DNA of 64,000 bases from Acinetobacter kanungonis (GCF_009939195.1 NZ_JAACKC010000008.1:1-64000), one strand, 5' to 3'; shown: positions 48,954 through 62,964, numbered from the stretch's first letter. Program-made: numbers and translations. The notes: generated by a model from the letters alone, not told the origin.

Positions 48954-49793
48954 TTATTTTTGCTCAATTTCATTGAACAATGAAAGATAGGCCTGCGTCA
49001 ATTTATGATCTTTAGCCAAATGAATTAATGGCAGGTTTTGATGATGGGATTCTTTCATCAGCACCGAAGGTGGCAACATATTTTCCAATACTGGTAAGCC
49101 TTCATCTTTCAGTTGCTGCACCACTTCACGCGGCAACTTGGCTTGTGCTTGATACTGATTCACCACAATGCCTTCAATTTCCAACTGGTCATTATGATCA
49201 TCTTGGGTTTCAATCACATTTTCAATGAGGCTTTGTAAGGCCCGCTTCGAGAACACATCACAATCAAAAGGAATCAACACGCGATCGGCAGCAATCAGAG
49301 CAGACAAGGTAAAAAAGTTAAACGCTGGCGGCGTATCAATATAAACACGGTCATATTTGCCTTCCAGTAACTTCAAGGCATCGCGTAATTTATAAATTTT
49401 GTGTTTGGCTTCTAAAGCATAGGCCAACGTACCCAGACTCGGACTCGCAGGAATCACATCCAATAGTTTAAACGGGGTCTGATGCACATAACTTTCCAGC
49501 CCTTTGGGGCGATTCTTCAGTAAAGAGCCAATCGCATTGCCCAATAAGCCTGCTTTGGTTTGGGTTGTGCCCAACACTTCTTCAAAGTAGTTTTCAACAT
49601 TGGGTTCTAATGCAGGCTTATCCACCGAATAGGTCGCATCATCTCCCAATAAATACTGACTGGAGTTGGCTTGCGGATCCAAATCAATCACCAGTGTTTT
49701 TAGCCCCTGATGAGCACTAATGGCAGCCAGATTGACTGTAATACTTGACTTGCCTACCCCGCCTTTCTGATTAAATACCACACGTGTCCGCAT
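48954..49793 (-). CDS. ParA family ATPase, orphan
   Basis: A 279-residue MinD/ParA-type ATPase. The deviant Walker A motif is KGGVGKSS (about residues 9-16), the Walker A' region is VIDLDPQANSS, and Walker B is VYIDTPPAFN. No ParB-like gene or centromere-like repeats are visible nearby, so it is not an ordinary partition pair. Orphan ParA proteins place other cellular cargo; the partner is unknown. It is followed closely by a small lipoprotein gene. Confidence 0.88.
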   Translation of the reverse strand: MRTRVVFNQKGGVGKSSITVNLAAISAHQGLKTLVIDLDPQANSSQYLLGDDATYSVDKPALEPNVENYFEEVLGTTQTKAGLLGNAIGSLLKNRPKGLESYVHQTPFKLLDVIPASPSLGTLAYALEAKHKIYKLRDALKLLEGKYDRVYIDTPPAFNFFTLSALIAADRVLIPFDCDVFSKRALQSLIENVIETQDDHNDQLEIEGIVVNQYQAQAKLPREVVQQLKDEGLPVLENMLPPSVLMKESHHQNLPLIHLAKDHKLTQAYLSLFNEIEQK

Positions 49794-49876
49794 ATGCCCC
49801 CTCCCTCAATTTTTATTTGTGATCGTTCAGCAGTGTAATCGATCATATTTTTATCGTTTAAGATTATGTCCGACAA

Positions 49877-50266
49877 TCAGCCGAAATTTGGCTGAATCAT
49901 CACCAAACCCAAGATGGAAATAAACGCCACCACAGCCAAAAACAAGCCTGCACGGCGCTGCGCCAACAGAACCTGATCCTGTTTTTTATAGGCTTTGCTT
50001 AAAGAAGACAACAGCACTACAAACAGAATGATTTTGGCATAAAACCAAGACTGTACCTCAAAACCTTTCATGACCAGCAAGGCAACACCCGTCAGAATCA
50101 ACAGGGTCATGGCACTGTGCTGCACCGCGACAAAAACTTTACGTGCCGCTGGATTCGGCATATTGCCTTCAGTTCCCGAAAATAAACTCCATGCGCGGCT
50201 CAAAATTGCCACACCTGCCAGTATCACCGCTACCCAATGCAGCGTTAATAACATTTGTGCATCCAT
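49877..50266 (-). CDS. SirB family membrane protein
   Basis: A 129-residue inner-membrane protein with four hydrophobic helices, resembling the SirB (InvH-regulator) family by LLTLHWVAVILAGVAILSRA and the QHSAMTLLILTGVALL segment. Function in Acinetobacter is unknown; the Salmonella name comes from an indirect effect on invasion genes. It lies 15 bases after bolA, on the same strand. Confidence 0.78.
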   Translation of the reverse strand: MDAQMLLTLHWVAVILAGVAILSRAWSLFSGTEGNMPNPAARKVFVAVQHSAMTLLILTGVALLVMKGFEVQSWFYAKIILFVVLLSSLSKAYKKQDQVLLAQRRAGLFLAVVAFISILGLVMIQPNFG

Positions 50267-50281
50267 AAAGACTCAATATCC

Positions 50282-50590
50282 TTAGTTCTTAGGTGCATGC
50301 GCACATTCAGGGCTTGAGGTGTCTTGTCCTTGCCATTCCGATTCCACAAAGGCATGAATGGCTAAGGCATGAATGCGACTCGGTGCCAATAAATCTCCCA
50401 CAGCCGCATAAATTTTCTGATGACGTTGAACTAAACGTAAGCCATCGAAGGCTTCGCTGACAATCACCACCTTAAAATGCGATTCTTTACCAGGGAAATA
50501 ACCACCATGTCCCGAAGACTCATTCACAATTTCTAAATAAGTCGGAGCTAATTGCTGTAAACGGTCGCGCAGTTGTAATTCTAAGCTCAT
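50282..50590 (-). CDS. bolA: BolA family protein
   Basis: A 102-residue protein of the BolA/YrbA fold. It has LAPTYLEIVNESSGHGG, SHFKVVIVSEAFDGLRLVQRHQKIYAAV and a C-terminal IHALAIHAF segment. The conserved His in NESSGH and the His in IHAL fit the iron-sulfur glutaredoxin-binding surface. BolA works with monothiol glutaredoxins in iron-sulfur handling and can influence morphology genes. Confidence 0.9.
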   Translation of the reverse strand: MSLELQLRDRLQQLAPTYLEIVNESSGHGGYFPGKESHFKVVIVSEAFDGLRLVQRHQKIYAAVGDLLAPSRIHALAIHAFVESEWQGQDTSSPECAHAPKN

Positions 50591-50752
50591 GGTACTCTGC
50601 CTTTATCTTTTCAGTTGCTTACAGTATAGCGGTTCTACCTGTCGGTTTTGTATCAACACGCATTTTTTGTGACTACAAGCGCAAATTTTTAAAAAATATG
50701 ACATAAAATGCTTTTATTTTATGCAATTGATACAAGTTTTTTCAGAAACATA

Positions 50753-50780
50753 TTGACCATGATTTTTCATACTGTATTAT
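50753..50780 (+). promoter_or_regulatory. Promoter of the tandem tRNA-Gly genes
   Basis: TTGACC (50753-50758) and TATTAT (50775-50780) are 16 bases apart. The -10 element ends nine bases ahead of the first tRNA. The spacing and match fit a sigma-70 tRNA promoter. Confidence 0.75.
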
Positions 50781-50789
50781 ACACGGCAT

Positions 50790-50865
<76 letters not shown>

Positions 50866-50904
50866 AATTTTTTAGTGTAAGTTTTAGAAAAAACTGCTCA
50901 ATAT

Positions 50905-50980
<76 letters not shown>

Positions 50981-50985
50981 GATTC

Positions 50986-51019
50986 AAAAAAGCCCTAGTC
51001 GAAAGATTAGGGCTTTTTT
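50986..51019 (+). terminator. Terminator of the tRNA-Gly transcript
   Basis: AGCCCTA and TAGGGCT form a stem with a ten-base loop, followed by six T, six bases past the second tRNA. Confidence 0.85.
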
Positions 51020-51287
51020 ATTTATACAATAAAAATTTCACCCCCCCCCTGCAACGCTTAAAACAGCCCACTTTCCATAAAGTTATTCCCGTTTAGAAAT
51101 TCTGGATGATGGATCTCACTTCAATCTTTTCTGAATTCTCAACTGTCATCACAATCTTACTTCAATCGTAAATTGAAATGTGGGTTGGACGAGCAAAGCA
51201 TTCTAATGTATACATGTCACAATAAGTTTAAAAAATAGCCATAACGATAAAACAGTCCAGCTAACTTACGAATAAGGACCCCATCAC
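51020..51287. other. Spacer before the outer-membrane channel-like gene
   Basis: No gene is seen. It includes a run of nine C at about 51043-51051 and an A+T-rich stretch. A promoter for the next gene is likely near the end, but I find no clear consensus. Confidence 0.5.
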
Positions 51288-52229
51288 ATGAACTACAAAC
51301 ACGCGCTCGGTATTCTCCTCACACTATGCTCTACACAACAGGTTTTCGCGACTGAAGGCGGTATTGGACGTCCGATTACAGGCATGCAAGTACAACCCAT
51401 GAATGGTATTTTACCGATTCAAGAAGGCGGCGTACTCACCGTTTCCAGCATTTACTATGATGGCAATATTGAAGCCTCGCGCAATGCCCCGATCTCAGGG
51501 CAAATTACCGCTGGGCTAGACTATAAAGTCTCTTACAATCTCATTAACGGGATTTTTGTGTGGAATACCCATGACAAATGGAGCTTAGCAACCACAGTCG
51601 GCATTCCTGTGCAATATACCGATATCAATGCCTATGTGAATAATTTAAACCGTAGTGATGACTCGACCAAAATCGGGGATGCCATATTTTCACCACTAAT
51701 GATGAACTATCACTTTAGCCCAACTACGCACGCCCTGTTTGGTGTTTCCATTTATGCACCGACAGGCAGCTATGATACGGATCGGCTCAGCAATGCAGGG
51801 CAAAATACTTGGACCTTTATTCCTAACTTTGCCTACACTCACATTTTCCCTAGCATCAATGCAGAATTCAGCAGCAATATGGCCTACGAGATGTACACCA
51901 AAAATGATGCCACCGATTATACCAGTGGCGATATTTTCCGCCTTGACGTCCTCGGTTTAAAACGCTTTGGTGATTTGGGAAGTGATGGTTTAGGCGTGGG
52001 TGCAGTGTTTGGCTGGATTGAACAAACCACTGATGATGATGGTCGTCTGGCAGACCGCCTGAATGGCTTCCAAGGTCGTGCTTTAGGTGCTGGTCCAATT
52101 TTGACCTACGACAAAAAACTCAGCCAAAGCACAGGACTTTCTGCATCACTACGCGGGATCTATGAATTTGATGTGAAAAACCGCCCTGAAGGTGAGGCCT
52201 ATCAACTGACCATCAACTATCAATATTAA
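51288..52229 (+). CDS. SphA-like outer-membrane transporter
   Basis: A 313-residue exported protein. A signal peptide (cleaved after QVFA, about 22) precedes a region rich in aromatic beta-strands that ends YQLTINYQY, as expected for an outer-membrane barrel. It fits the family named after the phenol meta-pathway protein MetA (SphA-like), thought to aid hydrophobic substrate uptake. EGGIGRPITGMQVQP and FGVSIYAPTGSYD are the conserved segments I recognise. The substrate is unknown, and no catabolic genes lie next to it. Confidence 0.82.
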   Translation: MNYKHALGILLTLCSTQQVFATEGGIGRPITGMQVQPMNGILPIQEGGVLTVSSIYYDGNIEASRNAPISGQITAGLDYKVSYNLINGIFVWNTHDKWSLATTVGIPVQYTDINAYVNNLNRSDDSTKIGDAIFSPLMMNYHFSPTTHALFGVSIYAPTGSYDTDRLSNAGQNTWTFIPNFAYTHIFPSINAEFSSNMAYEMYTKNDATDYTSGDIFRLDVLGLKRFGDLGSDGLGVGAVFGWIEQTTDDDGRLADRLNGFQGRALGAGPILTYDKKLSQSTGLSASLRGIYEFDVKNRPEGEAYQLTINYQY

Positions 52230-52270
52230 GCTTTGATGGATCATCAACTGACCCTCTAGATGTGCATATA

Positions 52271-52315
52271 AAAATACCCCTTGCCTGATGACTCAAGCAT
52301 GGGGTAATGATTTTT
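52271..52315. terminator. Terminator between channel and racemase genes
   Basis: TACCCCTTGC...GCATGGGGTA pair with one mismatch. On the plus strand a T-tract lies a few bases further; on the minus strand the stem is followed by TTTTTATATG. It can therefore serve both convergent genes. Confidence 0.65.
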
Positions 52316-52332
52316 AACGGGTTTTAGCCAAT

Positions 52333-53559
52333 TTATCGCACGGCAATTTTAGGATTAGAATTGCCCCACATGGTATATACGTCTGCAAGCAGCGCACCAT
52401 TGTAGTCTTCCAAATCACTTTGTTTTACAGTTTCATTGCCCTGCTGACCAAACAAGACCACTTCATCGCTGGCACGAATATCAGGGAAATCGGTGACATC
52501 CACCATGGTGGTATTCATGGAAGTACGCCCCACAACAGGGACTTTATGTCCACGAATCAGCACATAGGCTTTATTACTAAATGCACGGCGGTAGCCATCC
52601 GAATAGCCCATCGGCAAGTTCGCCAACAACGAATCACGCTTTAAGGTATAGGTCTGGTCATAGCCAACCGTGGTACCTTTTAAATAGGCATTCACTGTTG
52701 CGACTTGGGTTTTAAAGGTCATCAACTTTTTATATTCGACACGATCCGGAATACTGTCGCCATAAATCACACCGCCCGCACGCACCATATCTAAATGCGA
52801 CTCTGGTACGGTTAATGTGGCAAATGAATTGGCAGTATGCAAGGTCAAGGCTTCACGCTTGAGTTTGGCTTTTTTAATCAACCAATCGGTTTGCTGATTA
52901 AAAATCGCCAAATGCTCACGCACATATTTTTCATCTTCCACTGCATAGTGCGTCATGATGCCCACCAGTTTCAGGTTCGGTAATTTGGTCATGTTGAACG
53001 CTTGCTGCTTGCCTTGCTCGGTGTTCAGCTCCAAACCATTACGATCCATACCGCCAGCATTCAAGCCTAGATGGTAAGCAACCGTTATGCCTTGCTGTTT
53101 TGCCCAAGCGGAAATGCGCTGTGCCTGCTCGTAGTTGCCGAACAATTCTTCCATCTTGAGTGAAGCTGCATTTTGAATTTCCTGATCGGTTGCTGCACGC
53201 AATCTTAAAATGCGACCTTGATAACCTGATTGGCGTACCATCGCTGCTTCCGCATTACTGGTGATGCCCACACAGGGCACATTCAGCTTGATAATGCTTG
53301 GCATTAGCAACTGAATACCATGTCCATAGGCATCGGCTTTCATCACGGCACAAATTTGGCTTTTATCCTGCAATTGCTGCTGCAAAGTTTGAATGTTTTG
53401 CTCAAAGGCCTGCACATTAATTTCCACCCAAGCATTGGCTTGTGGAGCTGTTGCTTGTGTCGAAGAAATATGTGATGTCAACATTGGTGCAGCCATGGTA
53501 CTGCTCATATTTAGCAGTCCCGCCCCCAACATACATGCCAATAATGTTACTTTTTTCAA
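52333..53559 (-). CDS. Exported alanine-racemase-fold broad-specificity racemase
   Basis: A 408-residue PLP enzyme of the alanine racemase fold. The PLP Lys is in AVMKADAYGHG (about 75), the catalytic Tyr in TVGYDQTY (about 300), and the C-terminal beta domain includes GRTSMNTTMVDVTD. Unlike cytoplasmic Alr it has a signal peptide (LKKVTLLACMLGAGLLN, cleaved near MAAP). Length near 408 and SMN in place of SMD also fit the periplasmic broad-specificity racemases (BsrV; RacK in A. baumannii, reported to make D-Lys). The start is a TTG at 53559 with GAGGG seven bases upstream; the longer ATG frame from 53613 crosses a terminator. It follows a CycA-like permease. Confidence 0.88.
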   Translation of the reverse strand: MKKVTLLACMLGAGLLNMSSTMAAPMLTSHISSTQATAPQANAWVEINVQAFEQNIQTLQQQLQDKSQICAVMKADAYGHGIQLLMPSIIKLNVPCVGITSNAEAAMVRQSGYQGRILRLRAATDQEIQNAASLKMEELFGNYEQAQRISAWAKQQGITVAYHLGLNAGGMDRNGLELNTEQGKQQAFNMTKLPNLKLVGIMTHYAVEDEKYVREHLAIFNQQTDWLIKKAKLKREALTLHTANSFATLTVPESHLDMVRAGGVIYGDSIPDRVEYKKLMTFKTQVATVNAYLKGTTVGYDQTYTLKRDSLLANLPMGYSDGYRRAFSNKAYVLIRGHKVPVVGRTSMNTTMVDVTDFPDIRASDEVVLFGQQGNETVKQSDLEDYNGALLADVYTMWGNSNPKIAVR

Positions 53560-53581
53560 GACAAATCCCTCTTCGTCGTTA

Positions 53582-53612
53582 TAAAAAAAGAGAGGGGAAA
53601 TTCCCTCTCTCA
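53582..53612 (-). terminator. Intergenic terminator or attenuator between cycA and the racemase
   Basis: On the minus strand AGAGAGGGAATTTCCCCTCTCT is followed by seven T, directly after the permease stop and ahead of the racemase start. It would end most permease transcripts, so the racemase depends on read-through or a promoter inside the permease gene. Confidence 0.82.
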
Positions 53613-53619
53613 TGCATCA

Positions 53620-55119
53620 TTAATTATTTTCAGATACTTCATCATGATCAATGCGACGACCATGCTCTAAAATCCAAGTGCGTTCGCTGTCTTGACGTTT
53701 ACGACGCTTGTAAGCAATCCATAAACCGATAAACCAAAGTGGTGAAACAAACAGTGAAATACGCGTATCATGATCGAGACATAAAATCGCAACCACAAAC
53801 ACCATAAATGCGATACCAAACCAGCTCATAAAAATACCCGCAGGCATTTTATAAACAGACTGCGCATGCAAATCAGGACGCTTTTTACGATAAGCCAGAT
53901 ACGATGCGAGGATCATACCAAAAGCAAATACAGTCAAAATTGAGGTCAATGCCGTCACAATATTAAAGGCAGACATGACGTTTGGCGTAACAAACAGAAT
54001 TAGCGTACCGATAAAGACACAAATCATCGAGCACAACAGCGCTTGTACAGGCACTTTACCTTTAGACAAGGTTCTAAAGCGTTGCGGTGCATCTTTCTCA
54101 ACCGCCAAGCCATACAACATACGACTGGTGGCAAAGATACCACTGTTTGCCGAAGACATCGCCGACGTCACCACCACAAAGTTCACCACAGCAGCAGCCG
54201 CTGTAAGCCCGACCAATTGGAACATGGCCACAAATGGACTTTTACCTGGATCAACTTGATGCCATGAAGTCACGGAAATGATGACCAATAAAGCACCCAC
54301 ATAGAACAACAGAATGCGCCAAGGAATTGAATTAATGGCTTTAGGTAATGATTTTTCTGGGTTTTTGGTTTCTGCTGCAGTGGTACCGACCAATTCAATA
54401 CCCAAGAAAGCAAACACTGCCATCTGGAATCCCGCCAAGAAACCTGTCACACCATGCGGTAAAAACGCATCAGGATCAGTGATATGCGAGAAAGATGCCT
54501 TGACCCCATTTGGAGATACAAAGCCCATCACCACCAAGCTAATACCCAAGATTAAAAAGGCCACAATCGCCACAATCTTAATCATGGCAAACCAAAACTC
54601 GGTTTCACCAAACATTTTTACCGTCAGTAAGTTCAGCACGGTCAAAATGGTGATAGTAGCCAAAGCAGGAATCCACACAGGTAAGTCGGGATACCAGAAC
54701 TGCATGTAACCACCAATCGCGATAATATCGGCAATGGCAGTAATGACCCAACTAAGCCAGTAGGTCCAGCCCAAAAAGTAGCCTGCCCAAGGACCGAGAT
54801 AATCCGTAGCAAAATCCACAAATGACTTATAGTTGGTGTTGGAAAGCAGCAACTCGCCCATGGCACGCATGACAAAAAACAAGACAAAGCCAACGATCAT
54901 ATAAGTCAAAATGACTGAGGTTCCAGAATTGGCAATGGTTTGCCCCGAACCCATAAATAGACCTGTTCCGATGGCTCCGCCAATCGCAATCATTTGAATA
55001 TGGCGATTACTGAGAGAACGATCGAGTTGTTCTTCTCCAGCTGCGTCGTAATGATGTCCGCCCAGTAAATCGCCCTCTAACGGTTCATTTGACTGAGTGA
55101 GTTTTTTTCCATTCATCAT
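53620..55119 (-). CDS. cycA: CycA-like D-serine/D-alanine/glycine permease
   Basis: A 499-residue inner-membrane APC-family symporter with twelve hydrophobic helices. It matches E. coli CycA over long segments: NRHIQMIAIGGAIGTGLFMGSG, MRAMGELLLSN, VELVGTTAAETKNPEKSLPKAI-type and SAMSSANSGIFATSRMLYGLA. E. coli CycA imports D-Ser, D-Ala and glycine with protons. The partner racemase downstream suggests recovery of D-amino acids here, inferred from position. The N-terminal ~35 residues are longer than in E. coli. Confidence 0.88.
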   Translation of the reverse strand: MMNGKKLTQSNEPLEGDLLGGHHYDAAGEEQLDRSLSNRHIQMIAIGGAIGTGLFMGSGQTIANSGTSVILTYMIVGFVLFFVMRAMGELLLSNTNYKSFVDFATDYLGPWAGYFLGWTYWLSWVITAIADIIAIGGYMQFWYPDLPVWIPALATITILTVLNLLTVKMFGETEFWFAMIKIVAIVAFLILGISLVVMGFVSPNGVKASFSHITDPDAFLPHGVTGFLAGFQMAVFAFLGIELVGTTAAETKNPEKSLPKAINSIPWRILLFYVGALLVIISVTSWHQVDPGKSPFVAMFQLVGLTAAAAVVNFVVVTSAMSSANSGIFATSRMLYGLAVEKDAPQRFRTLSKGKVPVQALLCSMICVFIGTLILFVTPNVMSAFNIVTALTSILTVFAFGMILASYLAYRKKRPDLHAQSVYKMPAGIFMSWFGIAFMVFVVAILCLDHDTRISLFVSPLWFIGLWIAYKRRKRQDSERTWILEHGRRIDHDEVSENN

Positions 55120-55524
55120 GTTTTTTACTCCAATTTACAGCCCAAATCGGGTGTAAATATGGGACTAAAATAAAATAAGTCCGTTATTTCATTACAGTCC
55201 AAAATTAAGCTACATATTATCTTTCAATAACATTAATTTTATTATTTAGCCCTGTTCTTACACTTCAATCACAGCAACCAAATAACCACAACACAGATTG
55301 CAAAAGCTATGCCAATTTAATTAATTTTATATTGAAATACAATAGCTTAACAAAAACTCGAAACGAGTTTATCCAGTGACTACAAGCGGACTTATAATCA
55401 CTGGATGTCAATATTGAATTAATATTTTTTACAATATCCATATATTCAATTCCATTGAAAATTAATTTAACGATTTAAGTTCGATAAACCACCATCATCA
55501 TATTTAATAAATCGACACGAATAA
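55120..55524. other. Spacer between cycA and astE with two hairpins
   Basis: No gene is visible in this 405-base stretch. It holds the cycA promoter region at its left part (55120-55340, A+T-rich). Toward astE it carries the hairpin at 55354-55370 and a perfect 9-bp inverted repeat ATCCAGTGA...TCACTGGAT at 55371-55406 with an 18-base loop. Confidence 0.55.
55350..55370 (-). terminator. Probable terminator of the ast operon
   Basis: On the minus strand AAACTCG-TTT-CGAGTTT is followed by TTG, with further T before it. It lies about 155 bases past the astE stop, which is far, so it is uncertain. Confidence 0.5.
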
Positions 55525-56502
55525 TCACGCACGAAGCTCAGTTAATATCAAACCTGCTCTTAAGCCCTTTTTCACTTGGGTATTTGGAAATAAAATCCAG
55601 ACCTGTTCTGGTGCAATTACATAGGGTTTGCCCTGTTGTAGTGCAATAACCGCATCAGATTGGAACGTTGAAAAATTTGGGGCAGAATCAGCAAGATTGA
55701 GCTGAAAGTCATCTTCAGTTTTGATAATCGAATCGACGACACGAAAGTTTTTGATTGCTTGCTTTTGACGTACAGGTAATGCCTGCTCTGTCACGACCGC
55801 GCGCAACACTTGATCAATCGCTGTAAAAGCCGATAAATCATTTTGACCAAAAGGTTTGGCATGACCGAGTTCAAGGGTTGAACTCGCTGCCTGAAATCTT
55901 GAGCTGGTATAGTGGGTAAAGGTTCGCCCTGCGGCATTGTGATACACCAAGGCATCCAGTTCCGCTGCACTTAAGCAGTCCAACATCACCGCATCATAAC
56001 GATGGGTTTGATAAGGGAATAAAGCGAAAGTCGGAAGCAAAGACGGACGAATAGCCGTATGTAAATCATAGTGATAGCGCTTGACCTGTTCAGGGCTAGA
56101 TCGATAAAAATCAGCCACTAATTGTTCCAGCTCTGCCACACGCTGCGCTTCAAAAGTCTCTGCAAATTGCTGATGTGCCCCGCAGAACATGCGATTCATG
56201 TCATTTTCAACATAACGTTGACCTGAACGAATCGCGACAGGATTACCCAAGATCAATAACAATTTGACCTTGAGTGGTAATGCACCTGTAAAAATATCCT
56301 GACTGATCTGCGCCAATAACTCGATCGGCGCAGTTTCATTGCCATGCACACCTGCAGACAACACGATGGCTTTTTCATAATCCTGTTTTGGCGTAAAAGA
56401 TAGTACGCCTTCAGCCAGCCATTCCCAGCTAAAGTCATCCTGTACCCCTCGAGTTGAGGTCGGTACTTTTTGCTCTAAAACACTTTTTAAAAAATCCATC
56501 AT
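55525..56502 (-). CDS. astE: Succinylglutamate desuccinylase
   Basis: A 325-residue zinc enzyme of the AspA/AstE family. It performs the last step of the arginine succinyltransferase pathway: N-succinylglutamate to glutamate and succinate. The zinc ligands are in [13 protein letters not shown] (HxxE), and the later His is in [11 protein letters not shown]. It is the last gene of the cluster, 20 bases after astB. Confidence 0.95.
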   Translation of the reverse strand: MMDFLKSVLEQKVPTSTRGVQDDFSWEWLAEGVLSFTPKQDYEKAIVLSAGVHGNETAPIELLAQISQDIFTGALPLKVKLLLILGNPVAIRSGQRYVENDMNRMFCGAHQQFAETFEAQRVAELEQLVADFYRSSPEQVKRYHYDLHTAIRPSLLPTFALFPYQTHRYDAVMLDCLSAAELDALVYHNAAGRTFTHYTSSRFQAASSTLELGHAKPFGQNDLSAFTAIDQVLRAVVTEQALPVRQKQAIKNFRVVDSIIKTEDDFQLNLADSAPNFSTFQSDAVIALQQGKPYVIAPEQVWILFPNTQVKKGLRAGLILTELRA

Positions 56503-56522
56503 CTGCTGTCCCTGCCTGCTGA

Positions 56523-57863
56523 TTAACGTTGGAAGTGATACACCGAGCCTAAGCCCAAGATTTGCGTCAATTCATCTAAGGCTGTACGGCTTTCGATCAA
56601 TAGGTGCGGATCTGCCAAATCTTGTTGCGCTAATTCATCACGGTAATGCTGATCTACCCATGCATTTAAGCGAGTAAACAAAGCATCATTCATGAACAGA
56701 TTCGGATTAATCGCCTTCAGCTCTGCTTCGTTCACTGCAACACGTAAACGTAAACATGCAGGACCGCCACCGTTACGCATACTTTCACGTAGGTCGAAGA
56801 CTTTAATGTCATCAATTGGGGTACCCATTTGAATCATGTCGTTCAAGTAGCTCCATACCGCTTGGTTTTGACGGGATTCTTCAGGCACCACAATGCTCAT
56901 ACCGCCATCGGCACGCGTGAGCAATTGACTATTGAATAAATAAGTATTCACCGCATCTTTCACTGAAACACGCTGATCAGGTACTTCAATGGACACAAAC
57001 TCTTGACCCAAACGCGCCATTTTTTCACGAATTTCGGCCAAAGCTTCCGTTTGGTTCAAGAAGGCATGTTGATGATGAAACAAGACATTTTGGTTACTCA
57101 CCGCAATCACATCGTTGTGGAAGACCCCTTGGTCAATCACATCTGGATGCTGTTGTACAAACACAGTTTGTTCGGCTTTCAACTGATGTAAACGCGCCAC
57201 TGCTTCACTCGCCTCAAGCGATTGACGAGCAGGATAGCGTTTTGGACCTACACCACCACCCATGAACTGCTGACCATAGACAAACACTTGTACGCTGGCT
57301 TGATCATAAGCACCGCCTAAACGGTTATGGTTCGCCGCGCCTTCATCACCGAACAATGCCACTGGTGGTAAAGCTTCGTGATGTGCAAAGTGACGCTCAT
57401 CATTAAACATCGCAGCCATCACGCGTGATGTGGTTTCATGCTCAATTGAACGGTGGAATTTGTTGTTCAAGTTTGCCGCAGTAAAATGCACGCGACCATC
57501 TGCACTGTCTGCTGACGGTGATACCGTTGCTGCATTGGCCGTCCACATGCATGAAGCTGAACTTAGCGCAGACAACAACTCTGGCGAAGTACGCATCGCT
57601 TGTTCAATGACGCTGTGATCATCACCACGGAAGCCCAATTTACGTAAAGTTGGCACATGCGGGCGTTCTTGCGGTGCAAATACACCTTGCTTTAAGCCCA
57701 TGTCTGCCAAAGCTTTCATCTTTAACAGGCCTTGTTTGGCTGCCAACTTCGGATTCGATACGTTATTACGGTTTTTAGTCGATGCTTCGTTCCCGAATGA
57801 CAATCCTGCATAGTGATGCGTTGGACCAACTAAACCATCAAAATTAATTTCATAGCCTGACAT
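56523..57863 (-). CDS. astB: N-succinylarginine dihydrolase
   Basis: A 446-residue amidinotransferase-fold enzyme converting succinylarginine to succinylornithine, ammonia and CO2. It starts [20 protein letters not shown], and the catalytic Cys lies in [12 protein letters not shown] (about 370). The ATG at 57863 with GGGAG upstream is chosen; the open frame begins eleven codons earlier, inside astD. It sits 22 bases after astD. Confidence 0.96.
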   Translation of the reverse strand: MSGYEINFDGLVGPTHHYAGLSFGNEASTKNRNNVSNPKLAAKQGLLKMKALADMGLKQGVFAPQERPHVPTLRKLGFRGDDHSVIEQAMRTSPELLSALSSASCMWTANAATVSPSADSADGRVHFTAANLNNKFHRSIEHETTSRVMAAMFNDERHFAHHEALPPVALFGDEGAANHNRLGGAYDQASVQVFVYGQQFMGGGVGPKRYPARQSLEASEAVARLHQLKAEQTVFVQQHPDVIDQGVFHNDVIAVSNQNVLFHHQHAFLNQTEALAEIREKMARLGQEFVSIEVPDQRVSVKDAVNTYLFNSQLLTRADGGMSIVVPEESRQNQAVWSYLNDMIQMGTPIDDIKVFDLRESMRNGGGPACLRLRVAVNEAELKAINPNLFMNDALFTRLNAWVDQHYRDELAQQDLADPHLLIESRTALDELTQILGLGSVYHFQR

Positions 57864-57885
57864 TTCTAAACTCCCTATCCGTCGA

Positions 57886-60386
<2,501 letters not shown>

Positions 60387-60402
60387 CAGCAGTGGCCGCC
60401 TA

Positions 60403-61659
<1,257 letters not shown>

Positions 61660-61692
61660 TCAGTTCACACTTCAGCAGCGTGAAATTTCCCC

Positions 61693-62964
61693 TTAACCCG
61701 GGAAAATTCCGCGCTCTTTACGTGCTTTCAAAATGCGCTCACACGCCAAGATGTACGCTGCGGTACGCAAGCTGCAGTCTTTTTCGTCGGCTTTATACCA
61801 AACGTCTTCAACCGCTTTGATCATGAGCTTGTCTAAACGCTCGTTAATTTCTTCTTCAGTCCAGAAATAGCTCGCCATGTCCTGAACCCATTCGAAGTAA
61901 CTTACGGTTACACCACCAGCGTTACACAGTACGTCTGGCACGATCATGATTTGACGTTGTAAAAGAATGTCTTCTGCTTCTGGATAGGTTGGACCGTTTG
62001 CACCTTCCAAAATCAATTTCGCAGTCAATTTTTGCGCACGTTCAACGGTGATCTGACCTTCCAATGCAGCAGGGATTAAAATATCCATTTCTACTGCCCA
62101 GAATGCGTCATCTTCAATCAAGCTTGCTTCTGGATAACCCGCAATCCCTTTGTGAATCGCAACGTAATCTTGTAATGCTTTAATATCGATACCGTTTTCG
62201 TTAAAGATGGTGCCAGTATGGTCTTGTACACACACCACTTTCGAATTGGCTTTTTGGAACAAGTAAGCGGCTTCGCTACCCACGTTACCAAAACCTTGAA
62301 CTGCGACACGGCTGCCTTCAAGTGGCAAGTTGATTTTCTTGGCAACTTCTAGACCCGTCACAAATACACCACGACCGGTTGCACGGACACGACCCAAAGA
62401 GCCACCTAAATGAACTGGCTTACCAGTCACCACACCTGTTACGGTATGACCTTTGATGCTTGAATAGGTATCCATCATCCAGCCCATAATGTCGGCATTG
62501 GTGCCTACGTCTGGTGCAGGAATATCATTTTGTGGACCGATGATCGGGCTAATTTCGCTGGTAAAACGACGGGTTAAACGCTCCAACTCACGCGGAGACA
62601 ATTTACGCGGGTCAACACGAATACCACCTTTGGCACCGCCATAAGGTAAGTTTAATACTGCAGTTTTGATGGTCATCCACGCTGAGAGCGCCATCACTTC
62701 ATTCAGTTCAACATCTGGATGGTAACGAATACCACCCTTGCCTGGTCCGCGCGACAAGTTGTGCTGAACACGGTAACCTTCGAAATGCTGAATAGAACCA
62801 TCGTCCATCACGATAGGCACATCAACAATGAGCGCACGCTTTGGACGCTTTAATGTATTGATAAAAGGGATTAAGTCTTCTTCAAGGTAAGGTGCGACAC
62901 GATTAATCTGAGCAAGGTAGGTTTGCCATGCGCCACTGTTTTCCATTTCATACGACAAAGACAT
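61693..62964 (-). CDS. gdhA: Glutamate dehydrogenase
   Basis: A 423-residue Glu/Leu/Phe/Val dehydrogenase. The glutamate-binding Lys lie in [13 protein letters not shown] and the catalytic region is [20 protein letters not shown]. The Rossmann motif is [21 protein letters not shown]. It interconverts glutamate and 2-oxoglutarate plus ammonia; the ast neighbours suggest a catabolic direction. A structured 5' leader lies upstream, and a divergent Lrp-type gene starts 205 bases away. Confidence 0.94.
   Translation of the reverse strand: MSLSYEMENSGAWQTYLAQINRVAPYLEEDLIPFINTLKRPKRALIVDVPIVMDDGSIQHFEGYRVQHNLSRGPGKGGIRYHPDVELNEVMALSAWMTIKTAVLNLPYGGAKGGIRVDPRKLSPRELERLTRRFTSEISPIIGPQNDIPAPDVGTNADIMGWMMDTYSSIKGHTVTGVVTGKPVHLGGSLGRVRATGRGVFVTGLEVAKKINLPLEGSRVAVQGFGNVGSEAAYLFQKANSKVVCVQDHTGTIFNENGIDIKALQDYVAIHKGIAGYPEASLIEDDAFWAVEMDILIPAALEGQITVERAQKLTAKLILEGANGPTYPEAEDILLQRQIMIVPDVLCNAGGVTVSYFEWVQDMASYFWTEEEINERLDKLMIKAVEDVWYKADEKDCSLRTAAYILACERILKARKERGIFPG

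Noticed and set aside
48954..49793. ParA as a sign of an integrated plasmid
   Set aside because: No parB, replication, mobilisation or toxin genes lie around it; neighbours are chromosomal.
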